Source: Kibdelosporangium persicum (GTDB lineage: Bacteria > Actinomycetota > Actinomycetes > Mycobacteriales > Pseudonocardiaceae). From it: DNA of 64,000 nt. The stretch covers positions 287,820 to 351,819 of the forward strand of contig NZ_JAAATY010000004.1 of NCBI RefSeq assembly GCF_013280595.1, written 5' to 3'. Positions within the stretch are counted from its first letter, which is position 1. Each line of letters starts with the position of its first letter. The notes beneath the pieces were generated by a model. It was not told the origin of the DNA. It did not search any database and saw nothing but the letters and a program-made list of their open reading frames with translations. A program made the position numbers and the translations under genes. Below are positions 7,963 through 15,839 of the stretch, one piece after another.

Positions 7963-9525
7963 ATGACCGCTACGTGGCCTCCCCACATCGGCAAGAAGCT
8001 CGACTATCCGGAGGTCGCCGTCGGTGCGATCCTGGCCGGCTCGGCACGCAGGTTCGGTGACCGGGTCGTCTTCAGCCACCATGGCGACGAACTCACCTAC
8101 ACGCAGCTGTGGCAGCGTGCCTGCCAGTTCGCGAACGGCCTGGTCAGCAGGGGCGTCAAGGCTGGGGACCGGGTGGCCCTGCGGATGCCGAACTGCCTGC
8201 CGTTCCCGGTGGCGTACTACGGCCTGTTGCTGGCCGGGGCCACGTTCGTGCCGGTCAACCCGCTGATGCCGGAGGCCGCGGTGGCCGCTCAGCTGGAGGA
8301 CGCCGGAGCGGTGCTGACCGTGGTAGCGAGCGACGTGGACGAGATCCGCGACGGCCAGCCGGACACGCCACCGGACGTGCAGATCGACATCTACCGTGAC
8401 CTGGCGCATCTGGCGTACACCGGCGGCACCACCGGGCGCTCCAAAGGCGTCGAGCTCCCGCATCGCAACGTCGTGGTCAACACCCTGCAGTTCGCCTGCT
8501 GGCAGTCCGGCTCGGTGCCCGCGCTGGACAGCGAGGGTGGCGTGGTCCTCGACCAGATCGGCGACCCGTCGGAGTACCGCACCCGCCTGGGTGAGGGCCG
8601 GGCGATCAACCTCACGCCGTGGTTCCACGCGATGGGCACGATCGCGGGCCTGAACGTGCTGATCCTCACGGGGATGTCGGTGATCCTGCACGACCGGTTC
8701 GATCCGGCCGCCTACCTCGCCGACGCCGAGAAGTTCCAGGTCACCTCGATGGGCGGGGCGCCCGCGCTGTTCGCGGGCCTGCTGGCCTGCCCGGACATCG
8801 CGACGCGGGACCTGTCCGCGGTGAACTCCATCGGGTCAGGCGCGGCACCGATGCCGTACGAGATGACGGTCGCCTTACAGCGGATCATGCCCAACGCGGT
8901 GATCGTCGAGGGATACGGCCTCACCGAGGTCACCATGGGCGCGACCTCCGCGCCGACCTTCGTGTCCGGGCTGCGCAAAGTGGGCACGGTCGGCGTGCCG
9001 GTCTTCGACACCGAGGTCAAGCTCGTGCCGGTGGAGGGCGGTGACGAGCCGGTTCCGGCCGGCGAGCCCGGCGAGGTCTGCATCCGCGGCCCGCAGGTGA
9101 TGGCCGGGTACCACAACCGGCCGCGGGAGACCGCCGACGTCCTCGTCGACGGGTGGCTGCACACCGGTGACATCGGCGTGCTCGACGAGGACGGCTATCT
9201 GTCCATTGTGGATCGCAAGAAGGACATGCTGCTCTACAAGGGGTACAACGTCTATCCCCGCGAGCTGGAGGAGCTGCTGATCGCGCACCCCGGCGTGGCG
9301 ATGGCCGCCGTGGTGGGCCGCAAGGACCTCGAGGCAGGCGAGCTGCCGGTCGCCTTCGTGGTGCCGGCGAAACCGGACGTGACCGCCGAGGAGGTCATGG
9401 CGGACATCAACGACCAGGTCGTGCCGTACAAGCGGCTGCGCGAGGTGATCCTCACCGACCAGATCCCGATCTCGGCGGCCGGCAAGATCCTCAAGCGGGA
9501 ACTGCGGGAGCGCCTGAAATCCTGA
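7963..9525 (+). CDS. Acyl-CoA synthetase / AMP-dependent long-chain fatty acid CoA ligase
   Basis: 520 residues, ANL superfamily. It activates a carboxylic acid through an acyl-AMP to acyl-CoA. Motifs in order: phosphate loop LAYTGGTTGRSKGVELPHRN (about 147-166), A5 VEGYGLTEVTMGA, A7/A8 LHTGDIGVLDEDGYLSIVDR (core LHTGDIG, DRKKDMLLYKGYNVYP), and the catalytic lysine at the end, SAAGKILKREL. An insertion-like stretch follows the phosphate loop (around 180-215). The ATG at 7963 follows TAGCTT by 6 nt with TTGTGT 19 bp further upstream, so the transcript may be leaderless. Divergent from the FadE25-like dehydrogenase. Chain length cannot be predicted. Confidence 0.9.
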   Translation: MTATWPPHIGKKLDYPEVAVGAILAGSARRFGDRVVFSHHGDELTYTQLWQRACQFANGLVSRGVKAGDRVALRMPNCLPFPVAYYGLLLAGATFVPVNPLMPEAAVAAQLEDAGAVLTVVASDVDEIRDGQPDTPPDVQIDIYRDLAHLAYTGGTTGRSKGVELPHRNVVVNTLQFACWQSGSVPALDSEGGVVLDQIGDPSEYRTRLGEGRAINLTPWFHAMGTIAGLNVLILTGMSVILHDRFDPAAYLADAEKFQVTSMGGAPALFAGLLACPDIATRDLSAVNSIGSGAAPMPYEMTVALQRIMPNAVIVEGYGLTEVTMGATSAPTFVSGLRKVGTVGVPVFDTEVKLVPVEGGDEPVPAGEPGEVCIRGPQVMAGYHNRPRETADVLVDGWLHTGDIGVLDEDGYLSIVDRKKDMLLYKGYNVYPRELEELLIAHPGVAMAAVVGRKDLEAGELPVAFVVPAKPDVTAEEVMADINDQVVPYKRLREVILTDQIPISAAGKILKRELRERLKS

Positions 9526-9600
9526 CCCGGCGGCGACCAGTTTTCGGGACCGGCGGTGTCTATCTCTCCGAGAGGCACCACCAGGACCGAAGGAGCCGCC

Positions 9601-10623
9601 ATGCGAGGGGACACCGACGCCGGGAATCTGCTGGCGTTGGCGCGGGACGGGGACGGCGAGGCGTTCCGCAGGCTCGTCGAGCCGTATCGACGTGAGCTGC
9701 AGCTGCACTGCTACCGCATCCTCGGCTCGGTGCACGACGCCGAGGACCTGCTGCAGGAGACGTTGCTGGCGGCGTGGCGCGGGATAAGCGGCTACGAGGA
9801 ACGCGCGTCCATCCGCACGTGGCTCTACCGGATCGCGACCAACCGCTGTCTCAACGCGCTGCGGGCCGGTACCCGCCGTTCGCAGGACTACGCGGCCTAC
9901 CAATCGGAGGTCCCGTTGCCCGAGCCGTCGCACCGCCGAGCCGAGCCGAGCTGGTTGCAGCCGTATCCCGACGCGCTGCTCGACGAGATCGCCGACCACA
10001 CCCCTGGACCGGAAGCGCGATACGAGACCAGGGAATCGGTGTCGCTGGCGTTTCTGGCCGGTCTGCAGCAATTGCCGCCGAGGCAACGAGCCGTGTTGGT
10101 ACTGCGGGACGTGCTCGGATTTCGTGCCGCCGAGGTGGCGACGATTCTGGACGTCACCGAAAACGCGGTGACCGGTGCGCTGAAACGAGCCCGAAGCGCA
10201 TTGGCGCACTTGCCGGACCGGGAAAACGTGCCGCTGCCGGAGTCGCCGCGAGAACGCCGCATCGTGGACGATTTCACCCGCGCCTTCCAGGAGGGTGACG
10301 TCGACGCGGTCGTGGCCATGCTGACGGACGACGCGTGGCTGACCATGCCGCCGTTGCCGCTGGAGTACCAGGGCCTGGACGCCATCCGGCACTTCCTGTC
10401 CACGGTGGCGCTGCGCGGCTGCCTGCGGTACGTGCTGATTCCCACGCGGGCGAACGGCCAACCGGCGTTCGGCTGCTACGCCCGTGACCCGCGGACGCCG
10501 ATCATGCACGCCCACGGGGTGATCGTGCTGACCCTGGACGGCGATCGGATCTCCGCGCTGACGCGATTCCTGGACAACTCCCTGCTGGCGGCCTTCGGCC
10601 TGCCGCGGTCACTACGTTCCTGA
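9601..10623 (+). CDS. ECF sigma factor with C-terminal SnoaL-like domain (SigG/TIGR02960 type)
   Basis: 340 residues. Sigma region 2 (about 20-95) contains LQLHCYRILGSVHDAEDLLQET-like residues (core CYRILGS, DAEDLLQETLLAAWRG) and TWLYRIATNRCLN. Region 4 (about 140-200) has LPPRQRAVLVLRDVLGFRAAEVA and an HTH. After residue about 215 there is a SnoaL/NTF2-like extension (VDDFTRAFQEGDVDAVVAMLTDD, core), as in M. tuberculosis SigG and related ECF groups, in which that domain modulates activity in place of a separate anti-sigma factor. ATG 9601 is chosen for AAGGAG about 7 nt upstream; an in-frame start at 9556 lacks this. The MFS exporter begins 9 bp after the stop, so it is probably in the same operon. 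Confidence 0.88.
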   Translation: MRGDTDAGNLLALARDGDGEAFRRLVEPYRRELQLHCYRILGSVHDAEDLLQETLLAAWRGISGYEERASIRTWLYRIATNRCLNALRAGTRRSQDYAAYQSEVPLPEPSHRRAEPSWLQPYPDALLDEIADHTPGPEARYETRESVSLAFLAGLQQLPPRQRAVLVLRDVLGFRAAEVATILDVTENAVTGALKRARSALAHLPDRENVPLPESPRERRIVDDFTRAFQEGDVDAVVAMLTDDAWLTMPPLPLEYQGLDAIRHFLSTVALRGCLRYVLIPTRANGQPAFGCYARDPRTPIMHAHGVIVLTLDGDRISALTRFLDNSLLAAFGLPRSLRS

Positions 10624-10632
10624 GGAGAAACG

Positions 10633-12051
10633 GTGAAAACCGACGGGGGACGAATGACGTCCGGGCAAGCCTGGGTATTGGGGCTCGCCTCGCTGGCGTC
10701 ATTCATGATGGCACTCGACAGCTTGGTCGTGACAACGACACTGGGCACGATTCGGCAGGATCTCACGGCAACGGTCGAATCGCTGGAATGGACCGTCAAC
10801 GCGTACAATCTGACATTCGCGGTATTGCTGCTGACCGGAGCGGCACTGGGCGACCGGTCCGGCCGCCGCCGCATGTTCGTCCTCGGCCTGGCTGTGTTCA
10901 CGATCGCGTCGGTGGCGTGCGCGTTGTCGCCGGACATCGGCACGCTCATCGTGTCGCGTGCGCTCCAGGGCGTCGGTGCGGCGGTGGTACTGCCCTTGTC
11001 GCTCACGCTGATCAGTGCGGCCTTCCCGCCGCCGCAGCGCGGCAAGGCGATGGGGCTCTACCTGGGCATCACCGGGCTGGCGACGTTCAGCGGCCCGTTT
11101 GTCGGCGGCGTCGTCGCGCAGGGGCTGTCCTGGCAGTGGATCTTCTGGGTGAACCTGCCGATCGGTGTGCTCGCGATCCTGCTGTCCGCCCGCCGCGTCG
11201 ACGAGAGCGTGGGCCCGAACACCCGGTTCGACCTGGTCGGGGTCGTGCTCGTGACCCTGGGTGCGTTCGGCGTCGTCTGGGCTCTGGTGCGTGGCAACGG
11301 GGCGGGCTGGACGAGCGCGGAAGTTCTCGGCGCACTGGTGCTCGGGGTCGTTTTGCTGGTCGGTTTCGTGCTGTGGGAACAGCGCACGAAGGCACCGATG
11401 CTGCCGATGCGGTTCTTCCGCCTCCGGGCGTTCGCCACGGCCAACCCGGCGAACTTCTGCGTGTTCGCCTCGCTGTACGGCACGTTGTTCTTCCTCGCGC
11501 AGTACTTCCAGACCGCTCTCGGGGAAAGCCCGCTCGGTGCCGGACTGCGGCTGATGCCGTGGACCGCGACGCTGCTGGTGTGCGCGCCGATCGCCGGAGC
11601 GTTGACCGACAAGTACGGCGAACGGACGTTCATGGTCGTCGGCCTGTCGCTGCAAACCGTCGGCATGGGCTGGATCACGCTCGTCTCCGGCACCGGCGCG
11701 GGCTACCTGGACCTGTTGCCGCCGTTGGTCATCGGCGGGATCGGGCTGACCATGGCCATGCCCGCGGCGCAGAAAGCGGTCGTCGGAGCGGTGAAACCGC
11801 GGGAGATCGGCCAGGCGTCGGGCGCGTTCATGACATTGCGGATCTTCGGCGGCGTCCTGGGGGTCGCCGTCGCGGTCGCGGCCTTCGCGGGCTTCGGTGG
11901 TTACGCGTCGGCCGAGGAGTTCACCACGGGCTTCACCGCGGCGATGGGCGCGGTGACCGCGTTCGCGTTCGCCGGCATGCTCGTCGCCCTTGGCGTGCCG
12001 GCGAAACGGCCTGCCACAACACCACAACCGATTCTGGAGGACGTCCGATGA
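10633..12051 (+). CDS. DHA2-family MFS drug exporter (EmrB/QacA type)
   Basis: 472 residues with about 14 hydrophobic helices, the DHA2 layout. Motif A is GDRSGRRRMFVLGL between helices 2 and 3, and motif C-like glycine/proline residues occur in helix 5 (LGITGLATFSGPFVGGVV, core GLATFSGPFVGG). The N-terminus carries MALDSLVVTTTLGTI, typical of DHA2 motif D1. It should export hydrophobic or cationic compounds by proton antiport. GTG 10633 has GGAGAAA upstream; ATG 10654 is an alternative. It follows the ECF sigma gene by 9 bp and overlaps the next gene by ATGA, so the three form an operon. Confidence 0.88.
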   Translation: MKTDGGRMTSGQAWVLGLASLASFMMALDSLVVTTTLGTIRQDLTATVESLEWTVNAYNLTFAVLLLTGAALGDRSGRRRMFVLGLAVFTIASVACALSPDIGTLIVSRALQGVGAAVVLPLSLTLISAAFPPPQRGKAMGLYLGITGLATFSGPFVGGVVAQGLSWQWIFWVNLPIGVLAILLSARRVDESVGPNTRFDLVGVVLVTLGAFGVVWALVRGNGAGWTSAEVLGALVLGVVLLVGFVLWEQRTKAPMLPMRFFRLRAFATANPANFCVFASLYGTLFFLAQYFQTALGESPLGAGLRLMPWTATLLVCAPIAGALTDKYGERTFMVVGLSLQTVGMGWITLVSGTGAGYLDLLPPLVIGGIGLTMAMPAAQKAVVGAVKPREIGQASGAFMTLRIFGGVLGVAVAVAAFAGFGGYASAEEFTTGFTAAMGAVTAFAFAGMLVALGVPAKRPATTPQPILEDVR

Positions 12052-12803
12052 CGGATCTGAGGGCCCACGCCGAGACACTGCGTGAGCTGCACGGCAAGGA
12101 AATGCTCGTGCTGCCCAACGCCTGGGACGCGGTCAGCGCGACCGTGGTGGTCGAGGCGGGTTTTCCGGTCGTCGCCACGGCCAGCGCCGCGATCTCGGCG
12201 ATGCTCGGATACCCCGACGGACAGGGCGCGCCGTGGCAGGAGATGTTCGCCGCGGCCGCGCGGATCGCCCGGGCGGTGCCGGTCCCGGTCACGGTGGACG
12301 CCGAAGCGGGGTACGGCCTGCCACCGCGGGAACTGGTGGACCGGTTGCTGGACACCGGCGCGGTCGGGTGCAACCTGGAGGACACCGACCACCAGGCAGG
12401 CGGCCTGGTGGACGCCGGTGCGCACGCCGAATGGCTGGCGAGCGTCCGGTCCGCCGCGGACGACGCCGGAGTTCCGATCGTCATCAACGCCCGCGTCGAC
12501 GCCTTCCTGCCCAGCAGCGGGATCGCCGAGCCGGATCGGCTCGCGGAGGCGATGCGCCGGGGCAGGCTCTACCGGGACGCGGGCGCCGACTGCGTTTACC
12601 CGATCGGCGTACGGCACAAGCGTGACCTCGCCGCCCTCGTCGCCGACCTGGCCTGCCCGGTCAACGGCAACACCGGGGACGAACTGGATCTCGCCACCCT
12701 GCGTGACCTGGGCGTGGCACGGGTGTCCTACGGCCCTCGCTTCTACCGCGCGGCCATGGACGACCTGAAAACCAGGGTGCGGGAGCTGATTCAGGCAACC
12801 TGA
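12048..12803 (+). CDS. Isocitrate lyase / PEP mutase superfamily enzyme
   Basis: 251 residues. Family signs: LPNAWDAVSA near residue 22, SAAISAMLGYPDG, the metal-binding VTVDAEAGYG (about 83-92), the GCNLEDTDH segment and NARVDAFL. These match the broad group of oxaloacetate/2-methylisocitrate/PEP mutase-like enzymes that cleave or rearrange C-C or C-P bonds of small oxo-acids. The catalytic-loop cysteine of true isocitrate lyases (KKCGH) is absent, so it is the short PEP-mutase-like type. Its start overlaps the exporter stop by 4 bp. The substrate is unknown. Confidence 0.82.
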   Translation: MTDLRAHAETLRELHGKEMLVLPNAWDAVSATVVVEAGFPVVATASAAISAMLGYPDGQGAPWQEMFAAAARIARAVPVPVTVDAEAGYGLPPRELVDRLLDTGAVGCNLEDTDHQAGGLVDAGAHAEWLASVRSAADDAGVPIVINARVDAFLPSSGIAEPDRLAEAMRRGRLYRDAGADCVYPIGVRHKRDLAALVADLACPVNGNTGDELDLATLRDLGVARVSYGPRFYRAAMDDLKTRVRELIQAT

Positions 12804-12829
12804 TCCGGGGGCCGGTCCGTCCTCGGCAC

Positions 12830-13894
12830 ATGAAAACTTTGCTGATTGTGGGAGCGGTGGGAGTGCTTGTTGCCGGCTGTGGCCAGAAGGCAGCTCCGGG
12901 CAACAGCGCACCCAGCGGCACTGACCCGGCCAAGGACATCAGCGGTCAGGTGTTCGTGTCCCAGGCCGTGACCGAGAACGGACAACCGCGGGCCCTGGCG
13001 GACGGGACCCAGATCACCCTGGAGCTCACCGACAAGCGCGAACTGAGAGTGAGAGCCGGGTGCAACCACATCTTCGCTCCGGCGGACACCAGCGGCGGCC
13101 GGTTGTCCACGGCCGACCTCCGCCGGACCGACATGGGGTGCGACAAGGCGCGCATGGACCAGGACGACTGGCTGGCCGCGGTGATCGACAGCAAGCCGGC
13201 GTGGGAGTTCGACGGCACGACGCTCAGGCTGAAGTCCGCGAACACGGAGATCGTGTTCACGGCCAAGCAGCCGACGGCGCTGGAAGGCACGCCCTGGGTC
13301 GTGAACACCGTCGTCGAGAACACGTCGGCGAAGCCGCCCGCGGCGCCTGCCCTGCTCACCCTCGACCACGGCACGGTGCTGGTCACCACGCCGTGCAACA
13401 GTCTGGAAGGCAGGTACCAGGCCACCACCGAGAAGATCACCTTCCACGACGTGAAATCCACCGACGCCGCGTGCCCGCAGGCCGACGAGGTGCTGCCGGT
13501 GATCGACGGCGAGCTGGGCTACAAAGTGGACGGTGAGACGCTGACCTTCACCCACTCGTCAGGCAAGGGCCTGCAGTTCTCGGTCGGCAGCCTCGACCGC
13601 AACCTGGCGGACAAGCAGTTCGCTTCCGACGACGGCCGGACCGTGCTGACGTTCAAGGATGGCGTCGTGGCGGCCACTGTCGGGTGCAACGACATGTCCG
13701 GCCCGGCCGTGACGGTCAACGGAAAGCTGATCGTGCAGCGACCCGCCAGGACGCTCAAAGCCTGCGAACCGGCCCTGATGGAGCAGGAGGACCAGATGAT
13801 GACCTTCCTGACAAGCTCTCCCGAGGTCCTGTTCGACCAGACGGGGCTGCGGCTGAAGTCCGGTCAGACCGAGCTGGCCTTCAGGCAGCGGTGA
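12830..13894 (+). CDS. Secreted lipoprotein with three META/HslJ-like repeats
   Basis: 354 residues. A short signal peptide ends in the lipobox LVAGC (Cys about 17), so the protein should be lipid-anchored outside the membrane. Three repeats follow, each with a conserved Cys-Asn pair and a second Cys: GCNHI (about 78) with MGCDKA, PCNSLEGRY (about 189) with AACPQA, and GCNDMSGP (about 286) with KACEPA. This is the META/HslJ pattern, in which the cysteines probably form a disulfide in each domain. Function unknown; HslJ proteins are linked to envelope stress. Its 3' end overlaps that of the convergent TIGR03089 gene by 14 bp. Confidence 0.8.
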   Translation: MKTLLIVGAVGVLVAGCGQKAAPGNSAPSGTDPAKDISGQVFVSQAVTENGQPRALADGTQITLELTDKRELRVRAGCNHIFAPADTSGGRLSTADLRRTDMGCDKARMDQDDWLAAVIDSKPAWEFDGTTLRLKSANTEIVFTAKQPTALEGTPWVVNTVVENTSAKPPAAPALLTLDHGTVLVTTPCNSLEGRYQATTEKITFHDVKSTDAACPQADEVLPVIDGELGYKVDGETLTFTHSSGKGLQFSVGSLDRNLADKQFASDDGRTVLTFKDGVVAATVGCNDMSGPAVTVNGKLIVQRPARTLKACEPALMEQEDQMMTFLTSSPEVLFDQTGLRLKSGQTELAFRQR

Positions 13895-14558
13895 TCGGCG
13901 TGGCCCGTTCGGACTCCAGGTGGGCGTCCAGTGTGCTCGGATTGGACACCTGGACCAGCGAACCGCCTCCGGCGAGCACCGAGAGCAGACCGGCGACGAC
14001 TCCGTCAGGGAACGTCCAGTCCATTGTGGATAGAACGCGGGCGGACACCGCCTTGGCGCGTGCCGCGGCGACGACGTCGGCGACGGTCAGCGATTCCAGT
14101 GCCGGAGTGGAGTCCGGAACGTCCTGCGACGCGAAGAAGTCGTCGCCGAAGATCCGGGACTCGGCGATGTAGTCCACGGCGCCGTCCGGCGGCGTGCCAC
14201 GCAGGCCCATGCCCATCGGGTCCAGCGACACGACCGCCCAGGCGCCGTCCGGTTTCTCAGTGTCCACTGTGGTCAGCGTGACCTCCCCGGCTGAGGAGAC
14301 CACGTGGGCGCCGCACCACCACGCGCCGAGCAGGATGCCCGCGGTCTGCCAGTGCGCGGGCAGGTCGACCGCGACCGGCGTGCCGGGCTCGACGTCGAAC
14401 TCCTCGCTCAGCCAGTTCGCCGTCTTGGCGGCCCAGTTCGCCAGGGTCGCAACGGAAAGCTCGACCCGGCTGCCCGCCGCGTCGTCGTAGTGCGTGATCA
14501 ACGGGCGGGACCGGTCGCCGGCGAGCAGCGGCCGGAACAACGCTTCTGTGACCGACAT
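13881..14558 (-). CDS. TIGR03089 family protein (AMP-ligase-like fragment fold)
   Basis: 225 residues. The sequence resembles the N-terminal part of AMP-binding enzymes (LATLANWAAKTANWLSEE, core NWAAKTANWL; AGILLGAWWCGAHVV) but lacks the phosphate loop and C-terminal domain, as known for the TIGR03089 family, whose M. tuberculosis member Rv3268 also sits beside an LCP gene. Role unknown. Its ATG overlaps the LCP stop (TGATG), so it is translationally coupled to cell-wall ligase genes. Confidence 0.78.
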   Translation of the reverse strand: MSVTEALFRPLLAGDRSRPLITHYDDAAGSRVELSVATLANWAAKTANWLSEEFDVEPGTPVAVDLPAHWQTAGILLGAWWCGAHVVSSAGEVTLTTVDTEKPDGAWAVVSLDPMGMGLRGTPPDGAVDYIAESRIFGDDFFASQDVPDSTPALESLTVADVVAAARAKAVSARVLSTMDWTFPDGVVAGLLSVLAGGGSLVQVSNPSTLDAHLESERATPITAA

Positions 14559-15784
14559 CAGTCCACGCACCTCACGCCGTCTATCGTGGCCGGTTGCTGT
14601 TGTTGCTGTTGTTGCTGGAGTGCCGGGCGATCCGGCACGGCACCATTCAACAACAGCGGCCGCCGCGAGGCGAACCGCGGGGGAGCCTGCCTGCCCACCA
14701 GCTTCGCCACGAAATCGCGGACCTTCGGCACGTCCACCGTGATGATGCTCTGGCCACGCTCGTTGCGGGCGCCGACGGCCTCGACCGGGATCGTCACGAA
14801 CTCGACCGCGCCGGACGACATCGACCCGAGGTGCCGGGCGAGCTGGAGGATGTCCAGACCAGGGGAGACCACCACCGACTTGCCTGCCGCGTCCGTCAAC
14901 GCGGTCAGTTTCGCCTGGTCGGTCAGCGTGCCCGCGCTCAGCAGCTGCTGCATCACCGCACCGAGGAACGCCTGCTGCCGCACGATCCGGTCCAGGTCGC
15001 CGCGGGGCAGGCCGTCGCGTTGCCGCACGAACGCCAACGCCGAACCGCCGGAGATCTTCTGCACGCCCTTGCGGAAGTTCGCCCCGGAGTTGGGATCGCT
15101 GGTCGAGTGGTTCAGGCACACGCGTACGCCGCCGATCGCCTCGGTGAGCAGGTAGAACCCGTACAGGTTCACCTCGGCGTAGTGGTCGACGCGCACGCCG
15201 GTCAGGTCGTGGATGACCTGGGTGAGCGCCGAACGGCCCGCGGTGTCGGACAGCCGCTCGATCTCGGCGCGGTCGGTTTTGCCTTCACCGCGCAGCTTCT
15301 GTGCCGTGCGGTACTTGATCACGCCGTACGCGGCGTTGATCTTGTCGTCCTGGTAGCCCGGGATCTTCACGTAGGTGTCACGCGGGATGGAGATCGCGTA
15401 GCCCTTGGAGCCGTCCTTCGGGACACGTAACAGGATGATCGTGTCCGTGTTCAGGCCGTCACTCGCCTCGGTGCGCAACTGCCGCAACACGCGCTCCGGC
15501 AACGGGTTCCCCTGCGCGTCGGTCCGGGTGTCGCTGCCGACGACGAGGTAGTCGTCCGCGCCGTCGTCCGCGGGCGGCGCCGTACGCTCGACCTCCTCGC
15601 TGAACACGTCCGACGTCGGCACGTTCTCCCGTACCGACTGCACGGTGTCGCGGGCCAGCCCGGCCGAAGCCAACGCCGCCGCGGAGGCCAATGCCACCAA
15701 GACCCGGCCGGTCATCCACGCGACACGCCTCAGGCGTCCCCCTGACTTCCGATCCGGCTCGTGCGAAAGTGCTTCGTCACTCAC
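14558..15784 (-). CDS. LytR-CpsA-Psr (LCP) cell-wall polymer ligase, Q-rich tail
   Basis: 408 residues. A cytoplasmic N-terminus with RRVAW is followed by one membrane helix (about 24-44) and an extracellular LCP domain. LCP motifs: VGSDTRTDAQGN, the NTDTIILLRVP strand, SIPRDTYVKIPG with the conserved Arg-Asp, and FVRQRDGLPRGDLDRIVRQQ (core RQRDGLPRGDLDR), all pyrophosphate/metal contacts in this family. The enzyme attaches lipid-linked glycans such as arabinogalactan to peptidoglycan. The tail has eight consecutive Gln residues from a CAG/CAA microsatellite, then DGVRCVD at the end. Lies between a TIGR03089 gene and a second LCP gene. Confidence 0.92.
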   Translation of the reverse strand: MSDEALSHEPDRKSGGRLRRVAWMTGRVLVALASAAALASAGLARDTVQSVRENVPTSDVFSEEVERTAPPADDGADDYLVVGSDTRTDAQGNPLPERVLRQLRTEASDGLNTDTIILLRVPKDGSKGYAISIPRDTYVKIPGYQDDKINAAYGVIKYRTAQKLRGEGKTDRAEIERLSDTAGRSALTQVIHDLTGVRVDHYAEVNLYGFYLLTEAIGGVRVCLNHSTSDPNSGANFRKGVQKISGGSALAFVRQRDGLPRGDLDRIVRQQAFLGAVMQQLLSAGTLTDQAKLTALTDAAGKSVVVSPGLDILQLARHLGSMSSGAVEFVTIPVEAVGARNERGQSIITVDVPKVRDFVAKLVGRQAPPRFASRRPLLLNGAVPDRPALQQQQQQQQPATIDGVRCVD

Positions 15785-15839
15785 CGACGCCTTCTCCTCC
15801 CCACCCCTCGACCCCTACGAGGGTAACCACTCGCGCCCG

